DNA of 64,000 nucleotides, taken from positions 2,542,001 to 2,606,000 of the forward strand of contig NZ_CP096199.1 in assembly GCF_023195835.1 (NCBI RefSeq), read 5' to 3'. Positions 1-7,561 of the stretch are shown in pieces. The notes beneath the pieces are model-generated. The model saw nothing but the letters and a program-made list of their open reading frames with translations. It had not been told where the DNA came from and ran no database searches. A program made the position numbers and the translations under genes. Numbering within the stretch: the first letter of the stretch is position 1; each line of letters begins with the position of its first letter. Source of the stretch: Vibrio sinaloensis. Lineage in GTDB: Bacteria; Pseudomonadota; Gammaproteobacteria; Enterobacterales; Vibrionaceae.

Positions 1-427
1 CATTTTTTTTGGTCTGCTCTTCGCTGATGTTTTTCAGACAAGCCTGAATACGTGCAAAGTCTTCCTCGGTACCACGAACAGCTGCAAAATAAGCGGCTAT
101 ACCTTCCATCGCGTGGCGAGTTTCCAGTAAATCCAGCTGCGTTTCGGAGTGACTAGACAGTAAATTTAGCAGAGGATCAGAAAAGCTGGTCCAAATGCTC
201 TCACTGACAAACGTGCCACCGCCTTGACGACGAGTAAGAAGACGCTTCGCTTCGAGGCGTTGTATCGCTTCTCGGATTGAAGGTCGCGAAACATCAAATT
301 GCTTCGCTAATTCTCTCTCGGGTGGCAACTGCTGCCCCGGAGACAATATTCCTTCCACAATCAGCCTTTCTAACTCTTGTTCAATGACATCAGAAAGTTT
401 TGGCTGACGAATCCTTTGATAAGCCAT
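1..427 (-). CDS. pdhR: PdhR, pyruvate dehydrogenase complex repressor (partial, C-terminus beyond window)
   Basis: GntR/FadR-family transcription factor that represses the pyruvate dehydrogenase operon and is released by pyruvate. The visible 142 codons begin [20 protein letters not shown] and carry the winged-helix domain ([21 protein letters not shown], about residues 33-53) followed by RRQGGGTFV and the start of the FCD effector domain ([14 protein letters not shown]). This is near-identical in pattern to E. coli PdhR (254 aa). The gene is read leftward and runs off the left edge; aceE, aceF and lpd would be expected beyond it. Two perfect PdhR palindromes and a good sigma70 promoter lie upstream, so autoregulation is very likely. 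The family call is certain; the missing part cannot be judged. Confidence 0.95.
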   Translation of the reverse strand, partial: MAYQRIRQPKLSDVIEQELERLIVEGILSPGQQLPPERELAKQFDVSRPSIREAIQRLEAKRLLTRRQGGGTFVSESIWTSFSDPLLNLLSSHSETQLDLLETRHAMEGIAAYFAAVRGTEEDFARIQACLKNISEEQTKKN

Positions 428-457
428 AGTTGTTTTTCTTCTACTCTGTATGCAGTC

Positions 458-474
458 AATTGGTAATACCAATT
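458..474. promoter_or_regulatory. PdhR operator 1 (downstream of the pdhR transcription start)
   Basis: AATTGGTAATACCAATT is a perfect palindrome matching the PdhR box (ATTGGT-N3-ACCAAT). It lies 31 bp before the pdhR start codon and about 13-30 nt downstream of the transcription start predicted from the -10 at 494-499. In E. coli the pdhR autoregulatory box also sits just downstream of the start, so this is the expected road-block operator. Confidence 0.88.
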
Positions 475-493
475 CTAAGTTGGCGAGAAAATT

Positions 494-522
494 AACATAA
501 TTAAAACGCAAGTTCCAGTCAA
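494..522 (-). promoter_or_regulatory. predicted sigma70 promoter of pdhR
   Basis: On the minus strand the -35 TTGACT (522-517) is followed by a 17-bp spacer and the -10 TATGTT (499-494). The start of transcription would fall near 487, giving a leader of about 60 nt that contains PdhR operator 1. This is inferred from sequence match only. Confidence 0.6.
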
Positions 523-594
523 AAATTGACCCAAATCATAGAACAAGCCTAACACCAACACTTTGATAACAATAGTCGATTAAAACATCAATCT

Positions 595-611
595 AATTGG
601 TCTGACCAATT
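595..611. promoter_or_regulatory. PdhR operator 2 (upstream of the pdhR promoter)
   Basis: AATTGGTCTGACCAATT is a second perfect PdhR-box palindrome. Its centre is 137 bp from the centre of operator 1 (close to 13 helical turns), with the predicted promoter between them. It could serve a second upstream promoter or allow looping between two bound PdhR dimers. From 612 to 680 I see nothing recognisable. Confidence 0.82.
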
Positions 612-680
612 ACAAAATATCAACAGATGGGAATTAACCGTGCTAGGGATCACAGTTTGATTGGTAAGGGGTAGAAAAAG

Positions 681-824
681 CGAGTGGCGAGTGACGAGTG
701 ACGAGTGACGAGTGACGAGTGACGAGTGGCGAGTGGCGAGTGGCGAGTGGCGAGTGGCGAGTGGCGAGTGGCGAGTGGCGAGTGGCGAGTGGCGAGTGGC
801 GAGTGGCGAGTGGCGAGTGGCGAG
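681..824. repeat. heptanucleotide tandem array, about 20.6 copies (CGAGTGG/CGAGTGA)
   Basis: Twenty full 7-bp units run without interruption from 681 to 820, followed by a partial CGAG. The order is one CGAGTGG unit, five CGAGTGA units, then fourteen CGAGTGG units. The array lies between recJ (3' side) and the pdhR regulatory region. As 7 is not a multiple of 3, every frame repeats a heptapeptide (LATRHSP-type on the minus strand), which creates spurious open frames at 588-861. A lone ACTCGCTACT at 871-880 is the reverse complement of the unit used in the array at 43873. The stretch 825-918 holds nothing else I can name except a GC-rich imperfect hairpin (AGGGCGG...CCGCCCT, about 890-921) at the recJ end. 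Confidence 0.97.
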
Positions 825-918
825 AAATTTTGAACAACAGATCTCTATTGTCAAGTAACAACTTCTCGTAACTCGCTACTTTGAACTCGCAGGGCGGAGC
901 CCGTCCTAAGCTGCCGCC

Positions 919-2655
919 CTACTTCGCTTCAAGATGATCGATCATCAGCTGCAATGACTGATTGCCGCGAAACTCGTTGATATCAAGCTTGTAGGCTAAA
1001 CGAACGGTTTTGACCGACGCATCAGGCCAACGTCGCAAGTCTACATTGAACGCAATACCGTCGATCATAATATTGGTTGGATGGCCTTTGTAGAGTGGTT
1101 CAAGCATCAGCTTTAGATGTTTTTCTCCCACCAACTTTTGGTGCAACACTTTGAATTCACCATCAAACAGCGGCTCTGGAAACGCTTGTCCCCAAGGACC
1201 ACCAGCACGAAGCATTTCTGCAGTATGCATTGAAAACTCTTCCGGTTTCAGCTCACCATCAGAGAGCAGTACGCCTTTCAATGCAGCCTCGTCGAGTTCC
1301 TGTTTTACCGCTTGATCAAACAGCTGGGCAAAGCGCTCAAAGTTTTGCTCCATTATGGTTAAACCTGCGGCCATCGCATGACCACCAAACTTGATGATCA
1401 AGCCTGGATTCTGGGTATCTATTCGATCCAGCACATCACGCATGTGCAAGCCTGGAATAGAACGACATGAGCCTTTAATCGCGCCATCGCCACCATCAGC
1501 AAAAGCAATCACAGGACGGTGAAACTTCTCTTTGACTCTGGATGCAAGAATCCCAATCACCCCTTGGTGCCAGTCTCGCTGGAACAACACCAAGCCATGA
1601 GGCATATCTTTGTCGCCAAATTGTAGCCGCTCACAAAAAGCCATGGCTTCTTGTTTCATGCCCTCTTCAATTTCTTTGCGGGTCTGGTTTAAGCCATCTA
1701 ACTCGCTGGCCATTCTCCGCGCAGCATGAATATTGTTACTCAGCAGCAATTCAACCCCGAACGACATATCGTCCAAGCGGCCCGCCGCATTGATACGTGG
1801 CCCAAGAGCAAAACCAAAGTCTGAAGCCACCAAGCGACGCGCATCACGCTTAGCCACTTCGATCAGTGCCTGAATGCCCGGTCGTGCTTTTCCCGCCCGA
1901 ATACGCTGCAACCCTTGATGAACCAAAATCCGATTGTTTTCATCCAAAGGCACCACATCGGCAACCGTCCCCAGCGCCACCAAATCAATCAGCTCCATTA
2001 ACTTAGGTTCAGCCATGCCTTGCTGAGCAAACCACCCAGACTTTCGCATATGCACGCACAGCGCCATCATCAAATAAAACGCGACCCCAACGCCTGCCAG
2101 TGCTTTAGAAGGGAAAGCGCACTGTTGTAAGTTCGGGTTGACCATGGCATCCACTGGCGGTAGTTCGTGGCCTGGTAGGTGATGGTCGGTGACCAACACA
2201 GTTAACCCTTGCTGCTTGGCATAACGTACCCCTTCGATAGACGAGACGCCGTTGTCCACTGTCATGATCACTTGGGCACCCAGTTCGATCGCTTGGTCGA
2301 CCACTTCTGGGCTTAATCCATAGCCATCTTCAAACCGATTCGGTACTAAGTAATCAACATTGGTTGAACCGAGCATGCGCAGCGCCAATACCGACAACGC
2401 CGAGCTTGTTGCGCCATCGGCATCAAAGTCTCCGACCACAATAATACGCTGCTGAGTTTGAATTGCGGTAAACAGCAGCTCAACGGCAGCGTCGATGCCA
2501 TGCAGTTTTTGATAGGAGTGCAGCGCCCTTGCCGTGGTTTCAAGCTGTTCAACTTGGGTAATTCCACGGGCGATGTAAATGCGCTTGAGTAACGGCGCTA
2601 TGGAGTCTGGAAGAAGGCTTAAGTCGACTTCGGGTCTACGTTGAATTTCTATCAT
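919..2655 (-). CDS. recJ: RecJ, single-stranded-DNA-specific 5'-3' exonuclease
   Basis: Exonuclease of the DHH phosphoesterase superfamily acting in RecFOR recombination, mismatch repair and base-excision repair. The 578-aa length equals that of E. coli RecJ (577). Visible motifs in order are VVGDFDADGATS (motif I, metal-binding Asp residues), IMTVDNGV, VTDHH (the DHH triad), the central GPRINAAGRL, and KFGGHAMAAGL of the DHHA1 domain. The C-terminal OB-like region follows. It is the last gene of a leftward xerD-dsbC-recJ unit, 44 bp after dsbC. In E. coli prfB and lysS follow recJ; here a heptamer array and pdhR follow instead. Confidence 0.97.
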   Translation of the reverse strand: MIEIQRRPEVDLSLLPDSIAPLLKRIYIARGITQVEQLETTARALHSYQKLHGIDAAVELLFTAIQTQQRIIVVGDFDADGATSSALSVLALRMLGSTNVDYLVPNRFEDGYGLSPEVVDQAIELGAQVIMTVDNGVSSIEGVRYAKQQGLTVLVTDHHLPGHELPPVDAMVNPNLQQCAFPSKALAGVGVAFYLMMALCVHMRKSGWFAQQGMAEPKLMELIDLVALGTVADVVPLDENNRILVHQGLQRIRAGKARPGIQALIEVAKRDARRLVASDFGFALGPRINAAGRLDDMSFGVELLLSNNIHAARRMASELDGLNQTRKEIEEGMKQEAMAFCERLQFGDKDMPHGLVLFQRDWHQGVIGILASRVKEKFHRPVIAFADGGDGAIKGSCRSIPGLHMRDVLDRIDTQNPGLIIKFGGHAMAAGLTIMEQNFERFAQLFDQAVKQELDEAALKGVLLSDGELKPEEFSMHTAEMLRAGGPWGQAFPEPLFDGEFKVLHQKLVGEKHLKLMLEPLYKGHPTNIMIDGIAFNVDLRRWPDASVKTVRLAYKLDINEFRGNQSLQLMIDHLEAK

Positions 2656-2699
2656 ATAGGAGTATTTGAGCCTCGATTGAGGCTCACTTTCTGACTAAG

Positions 2700-3443
2700 T
2701 TAGATTTGCTTAAGACGTTGAAACAGCTGCGCTGGAGGCAGATAGCCGCCAACCATTTCACCATTAGGTAGGAAAATAGCCGGGGTACCGCTGATGCCTA
2801 ACTCTCGCCCTAGGGCATGATGTTGCTGAATGACGGTTTGGTACTTGGCTAGATTATCGCCTGTCTTGGGAAACTGGCGATTGACCTTACCATTATGCAT
2901 CGCTGTCTGCGGATCGTCTGACGCCCAAATCGCAGCCATTTGATCCGCGACCATGCCAGTCGCTCCCTGACGAGGAAACGCCATGTAACGCACGGTAATA
3001 CCTAAGTCATTATAGCCCTGCATTTGGTTGTGCAGTTTCACACAGTAGCCACAGGTAATATCGGTGAAGACGGTCACCACGTATTTTTCATCGGCCGCCT
3101 TAAACTCGATCATGCTGTCCTTAAATGCTTCAATTTTCTTGGCATTAATCGGAGCCTGACGTTGAGCAAGGACATCTTGGTACTGACCATTATCGTCCAA
3201 CGCGTATAAGGTACCAGCAATAAAGTGCTGACCGCTTGGTGAGGCAAACAAGATACCGCCACTGGTTTGCACTTCAACCAGCCCCTCTACATCGGAAGGC
3301 ACTACGTCTTGTACCTCTAACCCCAGTTTGGAAAAGCGCGCTTCGAGCGCCGCCTTGTCGAATTTCACCTCATTGGCCAGCGCCGATTGCGCCGCAAAAA
3401 CAAGAGGTAGCGTTAGTAGAGTTATTCGGCGTAGTACGCTCAT
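2700..3443 (-). CDS. dsbC: DsbC, periplasmic protein disulfide isomerase
   Basis: Thioredoxin-fold isomerase that reshuffles wrong disulfides in the periplasm and is kept reduced by DsbD. A cleavable signal peptide (MSVLRRITLLTLPLVFAAQSALA) is followed by the N-terminal dimerisation domain and the catalytic domain with CGYC at residues 131-134 and the cis-proline loop GTPAIF. Its 247 aa is close to the 236 of the E. coli precursor. The second, non-catalytic disulfide of E. coli DsbC is missing: the IWC position is IWA and there is no later cysteine. It lies between xerD and recJ, as in enterobacteria. Confidence 0.96.
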   Translation of the reverse strand: MSVLRRITLLTLPLVFAAQSALANEVKFDKAALEARFSKLGLEVQDVVPSDVEGLVEVQTSGGILFASPSGQHFIAGTLYALDDNGQYQDVLAQRQAPINAKKIEAFKDSMIEFKAADEKYVVTVFTDITCGYCVKLHNQMQGYNDLGITVRYMAFPRQGATGMVADQMAAIWASDDPQTAMHNGKVNRQFPKTGDNLAKYQTVIQQHHALGRELGISGTPAIFLPNGEMVGGYLPPAQLFQRLKQI

Positions 3444-3481
3444 TCAATTCACCTTAATTAATGTTGCGTCATCCTGTGCGG

Positions 3482-4402
3482 TTAGGCTCGAGGATGATGT
3501 TCACTATGTAGCTGTTTTAATCTTTCGGTCGCTACGTGAGTATAAATTTGTGTTGTCGACAAGTCACTATGCCCCAACAGCATCTGCACCACACGTAAAT
3601 CGGCCCCGTAGTTGAGTAAATGGGTGGCAAACGCATGGCGAAGTACGTGGGGGGAGAGTAGCTCTGTCTCAATCCCCGCCAACACCGCATAATGTTTAAT
3701 ACGATGCCAGAAAGTCTGTCGTGTCATTTGGCGAGCCCGTTTACTTGGGAAAACCACATCAGAGGTGTTGTCCCCCAGTAATTCAGACCTGCCCTGCTGA
3801 AGAAAAGTTTCAATCCAGTCAACGGCGTTTTCTCCCATCGGCACTAAACGCTCTTTACCCCCTTTACCCGTCACGCGCACTACGCCTTGACGCAGGCTGA
3901 TGTTTTCCATGGTCAGGCTGACCAGTTCGGTCACACGCAATCCGGTGGCATAGAGTAACTCCAACATCGCTTTGTCACGCAGTTCCATCGCGTCATTGGG
4001 ATCGGGCGCATTCAATAACGCTTCAACCTGCTGCTCACTTAAATCTTTGGGTAAACGTTTTGGTAGTTTGGGGCTGACCAACAACGCACTAGGGTCGTCA
4101 GCTCGGATTTTTTCCCGATGCAGGTATTGAAACAGGCGACGAATCGCCGACAGCATGCGCGCACGCGAGGTCTGTTTATAATCTTGGTCTGCAAGCCAAG
4201 CTTGATATTCTTGCAAACCAGACAAGCTGATAAAGTCGAGGCGGTAATGATTGGCATCCATCCACTGCAATAGTTTGACCAAATCGTTGCGATACGACGC
4301 TAAGGTGTTTTCCGATAGACCGCGCTCCATCCACATCGCATCTAAGAACTGCTCTACGATCCCCTGATCGGGTGACATCTGCTGTGACACAATTAACCTC
4401 AT
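3482..4402 (-). CDS. xerD: XerD, tyrosine recombinase for chromosome dimer resolution
   Basis: Site-specific recombinase that acts with XerC at dif under FtsK control. The core-binding domain (ENTLASYRNDL) is followed by the catalytic domain with the Arg of GLRVTEL, the Lys region GKGGKERLVP, HVLRHAFATHL (HxxR), LGHSDLSTTQIYTHV (His and the nucleophilic Tyr) and the C-terminal HHPRA typical of XerD. I give 306 aa from the first ATG; an internal ATG at 4378 (MSPDQGIVEQFLDAM) gives 298 aa, exactly the E. coli length, and may be the true start. First gene of the leftward xerD-dsbC-recJ unit, divergent from fldB. Confidence 0.96.
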   Translation of the reverse strand: MRLIVSQQMSPDQGIVEQFLDAMWMERGLSENTLASYRNDLVKLLQWMDANHYRLDFISLSGLQEYQAWLADQDYKQTSRARMLSAIRRLFQYLHREKIRADDPSALLVSPKLPKRLPKDLSEQQVEALLNAPDPNDAMELRDKAMLELLYATGLRVTELVSLTMENISLRQGVVRVTGKGGKERLVPMGENAVDWIETFLQQGRSELLGDNTSDVVFPSKRARQMTRQTFWHRIKHYAVLAGIETELLSPHVLRHAFATHLLNYGADLRVVQMLLGHSDLSTTQIYTHVATERLKQLHSEHHPRA

Positions 4403-4542
4403 CTTTTTGCTCTGCGCTCAAATGTAAGGGGCAGTGGCAAAGAATGCTATAAAAAAACGACTTCCGGTTGGATATTCGCTGCAAAGCTCGCCATTTTGTG
4501 GTTAGAATTCACCATCCAGTTTGCAGAAGTTAGAAGAATGCT

Positions 4543-5064
4543 ATGAAAATCGGTCTGTTTTACGGCTCAACCACTTGTTATACCGAAATGGCAGCAGAAA
4601 AAATCCGCGCTATCATTGGGGAAGACCTTGTCGATATTCACAACGTTAAAGAGTCGCCACTGTCATTGATGCGCGATTATGATCTTCTTATTCTGGGTAT
4701 CTCGACATGGGATTTTGGGGAGATCCAAGAGGACTGGAATGAGATATGGGACCAAATCGATGGCATCGATCTAAATGGCAAAACCGTCGCGCTATTCGGT
4801 CTCGGCGATCAAGAAGGCTATGGCGAATGGTATCTCGATGCGATGGGACTGCTCCACGATCAACTGAAGACGACAGGGGCGAACCTGATCGGTTACTGGC
4901 CAAATGATGACAACTATCAATTTGAAGCGTCAAAAGCGCTGACCGAAGATAAAAGCCAGTTTGTTGGCCTTGCGCTTGATGAAGATTCACAATACGAGCT
5001 GAGCGATGAGCGCATCGCAACTTGGGTTGAGCAGATCTTAGTCGAGTATCAAGAGACGCTTTAG
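4543..5064 (+). CDS. fldB: FldB, flavodoxin 2
   Basis: FMN-binding low-potential electron carrier of the long-chain flavodoxin class (173 aa). The phosphate-binding loop [10 protein letters not shown] is at the N-terminus; GISTWDFGE and [14 protein letters not shown] form the isoalloxazine loops. Divergent placement from xerD matches E. coli fldB and separates it from the main flavodoxin fldA. The stop codon TAG (5062-5064) shares its G with the first unit of a heptamer array. A strong terminator follows the array. Confidence 0.93.
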   Translation: MKIGLFYGSTTCYTEMAAEKIRAIIGEDLVDIHNVKESPLSLMRDYDLLILGISTWDFGEIQEDWNEIWDQIDGIDLNGKTVALFGLGDQEGYGEWYLDAMGLLHDQLKTTGANLIGYWPNDDNYQFEASKALTEDKSQFVGLALDEDSQYELSDERIATWVEQILVEYQETL

Positions 5065-5129
5065 AGAAGCGAGAAGCGAGAAGCGAGAAGCGAAAAGCGA
5101 AAAGCGAAAAGCGAAAAGCGAAAAGCGAG
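5064..5129. repeat. heptanucleotide tandem array, about 9.4 copies (GAGAAGC then GAAAAGC)
   Basis: Four GAGAAGC units are followed by five GAAAAGC units and a partial GAG. The array starts on the last base of the fldB stop codon and ends 12 bp before the fldB terminator stem. Both this array and the one at 681 end in GCGAGAAA(A)TTTT-like sequence. It is the same family as the arrays at 681 and 43873 (consensus GAGWRGC with variants), and is the shortest and most A-rich of the three. Confidence 0.96.
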
Positions 5130-5141
5130 AAAATTTTCAAG

Positions 5142-5171
5142 GGTTGGCACATAATGCCAACCTTTTTATTT
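5142..5171 (+). terminator. intrinsic terminator of fldB
   Basis: Stem GGTTGGCA / TGCCAACC with loop CATAA, followed by TTTTTATTTT. The heptamer array is therefore transcribed as part of the fldB 3' UTR. Confidence 0.85.
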
Positions 5172-5374
5172 TCAATAAATTACACCATTATCCCCGTCAG
5201 GGAGTCATGACCAAGTTGGAGTTTTCATTAACCAAATAGACAACCCATTAGAGACTCCCCACTCGCTCCTTCGCAATGGAACCATATATAACAGGCCTCT
5301 CGAAGGACGAAGTCCGATCTCGATTCTCGAAGCGCAGCGCTCTGACACCTCACATTTGCTTGAACATTCTTCTT
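5172..5374. other. non-coding stretch downstream of fldB and ampD with dispersed-repeat fragments
   Basis: No credible gene. The interval contains CGAAGGACGAAGTCCG (about 5301-5316) and ATTCTCGAAGCGCAGCGC (about 5323-5340). Similar fragments recur at 13036-13050 (CGCTGCGCTCCGAGA, opposite strand) and 36099-36125. A 7-bp inverted pair GGGAGTC / GACTCCC brackets about 5200-5258. These look like remnants of a dispersed intergenic repeat; no function is visible. Confidence 0.5.
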
Positions 5375-5950
5375 TTAAACGTTTAATCCATTGCGGTATC
5401 TCACCCAATCAAACACCAGCCCTGGGTCGGTTTTACGCAAAGGGGCAATAAATTGATGCCCAGTAATTCTTGGGAGCGTTATCTCAGGGTAGCGCTTCTG
5501 TATCTCGCGGGTGAGTTCAATCAATGCCTGATACTGCTTATCGGTATAAGCGACAAAGTCACTGCCTTCTAGCTCAATGCCAATCGAAAAGTCGTTACAG
5601 CGTTCTCTTCCGGCAAAGCTTGATGCTCCCGCGTGCCAGGCTCTGGCACTAAAAGGCACAAACTGCACCACTTCTCCATCACGTCGAATCAAACAGTGAG
5701 CAGAGACTCCCATATTGTGAATCACTTGAAAAAATGGGTGTTCATTTGGGTCAAGTTGACCAGTAAAAAACTGCTCGATATACGGCCCACCAAACTGACC
5801 AGGCGGTAAACTGATATTATGCACCACCAATAGAGAGATATCCGAACTCTCGGCTCTTTGGTCACAAAACGGAGAAGGGACCTGTCTGGCGCTGGTATAC
5901 CAACCATCTTCGTCAATCATATCGGGCTCATTGTTGGGGCTATTTATCAC
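5375..5950 (-). CDS. ampD: AmpD, 1,6-anhydro-N-acetylmuramyl-L-alanine amidase
   Basis: Cytoplasmic zinc amidase that cleaves the peptide from anhydro-muropeptides during wall recycling; its loss derepresses AmpC-type beta-lactamases in species with AmpR. At 191 aa it is near E. coli AmpD (183). The N-acetylmuramoyl amidase type 2 fold is shown by LLVVHNISLPPG (first zinc His), GVSAHCLIRRDGE, SIGIELEG (catalytic Glu region) and ITGHQFIAPLRKTDPG (second zinc His and zinc Asp). It lies divergent from nadC, as in many gammaproteobacteria. Confidence 0.96.
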   Translation of the reverse strand: MINSPNNEPDMIDEDGWYTSARQVPSPFCDQRAESSDISLLVVHNISLPPGQFGGPYIEQFFTGQLDPNEHPFFQVIHNMGVSAHCLIRRDGEVVQFVPFSARAWHAGASSFAGRERCNDFSIGIELEGSDFVAYTDKQYQALIELTREIQKRYPEITLPRITGHQFIAPLRKTDPGLVFDWVRYRNGLNV

Positions 5951-6004
5951 TATCTAGCCTGTGATTTTATCCCTTTGGCAATGAAATGCGAGATTAATGG
6001 CTGA

Positions 6005-6952
<948 letters not shown>

Positions 6953-6969
6953 CGCAGCCCAGAACCCAC

Positions 6970-7002
6970 CACGGAGGCCAATGTGCCTCCGTGTTTGTTT
7001 TT
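6970..7002 (+). terminator. intrinsic terminator of nadC
   Basis: Nine-bp perfect stem CACGGAGGC / GCCTCCGTG, loop CAATGT, followed by TTTGTTTTT. Confidence 0.88.
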
Positions 7003-7165
7003 AACGGTAAAAAAAACCAGATCCGCCTCTCTTTTTTGTGCATATCCAAAGTGTCATCAAGATGATCGCTCACCGGGTGACTCATAAGTAGCTTGATTGA
7101 TACTGTAGCCGCCAAGCATCTCAGCCTAGTCTCTGCTAACCAGTCATCAGCCCATGTGAGAGACA

Positions 7166-7561
7166 ATGTATCTAGGACGCGCCAACGGTTTCACTTTGAT
7201 CGAACTCATGATCGTGGTTGCGGTTATCAGCCTTCTCTCTGCGGTTGCTATTCCGCAGTACCAAGTTTATGTAAAGAAAGCGGCACTCAGTAGCGCATTG
7301 ACCTCAGCAACCGCCTATAAAGTGTTGATCGAGGACGAAATCGCATTTAGTGGACGATTTCCGGCACTGGCTCGTGATTTTGCTATCGGTACCATTCGTG
7401 CCGAATCAGCACCTTTGGCAACAGGTACAGCGACCAATGATGTTACCGTCGCAATTACCCAAGGCTCTGCGACAGGGCAAAGCATCACACTCGAACGCGA
7501 TGCCAATGGTGTTTGGCGCTGCAAGACTTCAAGCAGCGTCTCGATTGCAGGATGCGGATAA
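7166..7561 (+). CDS. pilA: PilA, type IVa major pilin
   Basis: Structural subunit of the chitin-regulated type IV pilus used in Vibrio for attachment and DNA uptake. A short basic leader (MYLGRANG) ends in Gly before Phe, followed by FTLIELMIVVAVISLLSAVAIPQY, the class III prepilin site with Glu5 and the hydrophobic N-terminal helix. The globular part is short (131 aa in all) and ends with a Cys pair (WRCKTS...AGCG) that fits the C-terminal disulfide loop. Its stop overlaps the pilB start (TAATG). The 160 bp between the nadC terminator and the ATG hold its promoter, which I could not assign. Pilin head sequences vary greatly between strains. Confidence 0.92.
   Translation: MYLGRANGFTLIELMIVVAVISLLSAVAIPQYQVYVKKAALSSALTSATAYKVLIEDEIAFSGRFPALARDFAIGTIRAESAPLATGTATNDVTVAITQGSATGQSITLERDANGVWRCKTSSSVSIAGCG

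Noticed and set aside
681..824. CRISPR-like array
   Set aside because: Units are contiguous 7-mers without spacers and no cas genes are present.
588..861. Minus-strand open frames with repeated LATRHSP peptides
   Set aside because: They are translations of the heptamer array; no ribosome-binding site, no conserved non-repeat part, and two frames of the same repeat are open together.
4688..5152. Minus-strand 154-codon frame with FAFRFSL repeats
   Set aside because: Antisense to fldB plus the heptamer array; no family features.
5205..5408. Small minus-strand frame (67 codons) downstream of ampD
   Set aside because: Overlaps the ampD 3' end and consists mainly of dispersed-repeat sequence; no Shine-Dalgarno or known similarity.
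7003..7165. Sigma54 or CRP-S promoter for pilA
   Set aside because: No GG-N10-GC element or acceptable CRP-S palindrome could be placed; only chance palindromes such as TCACCGGGTGA are seen.
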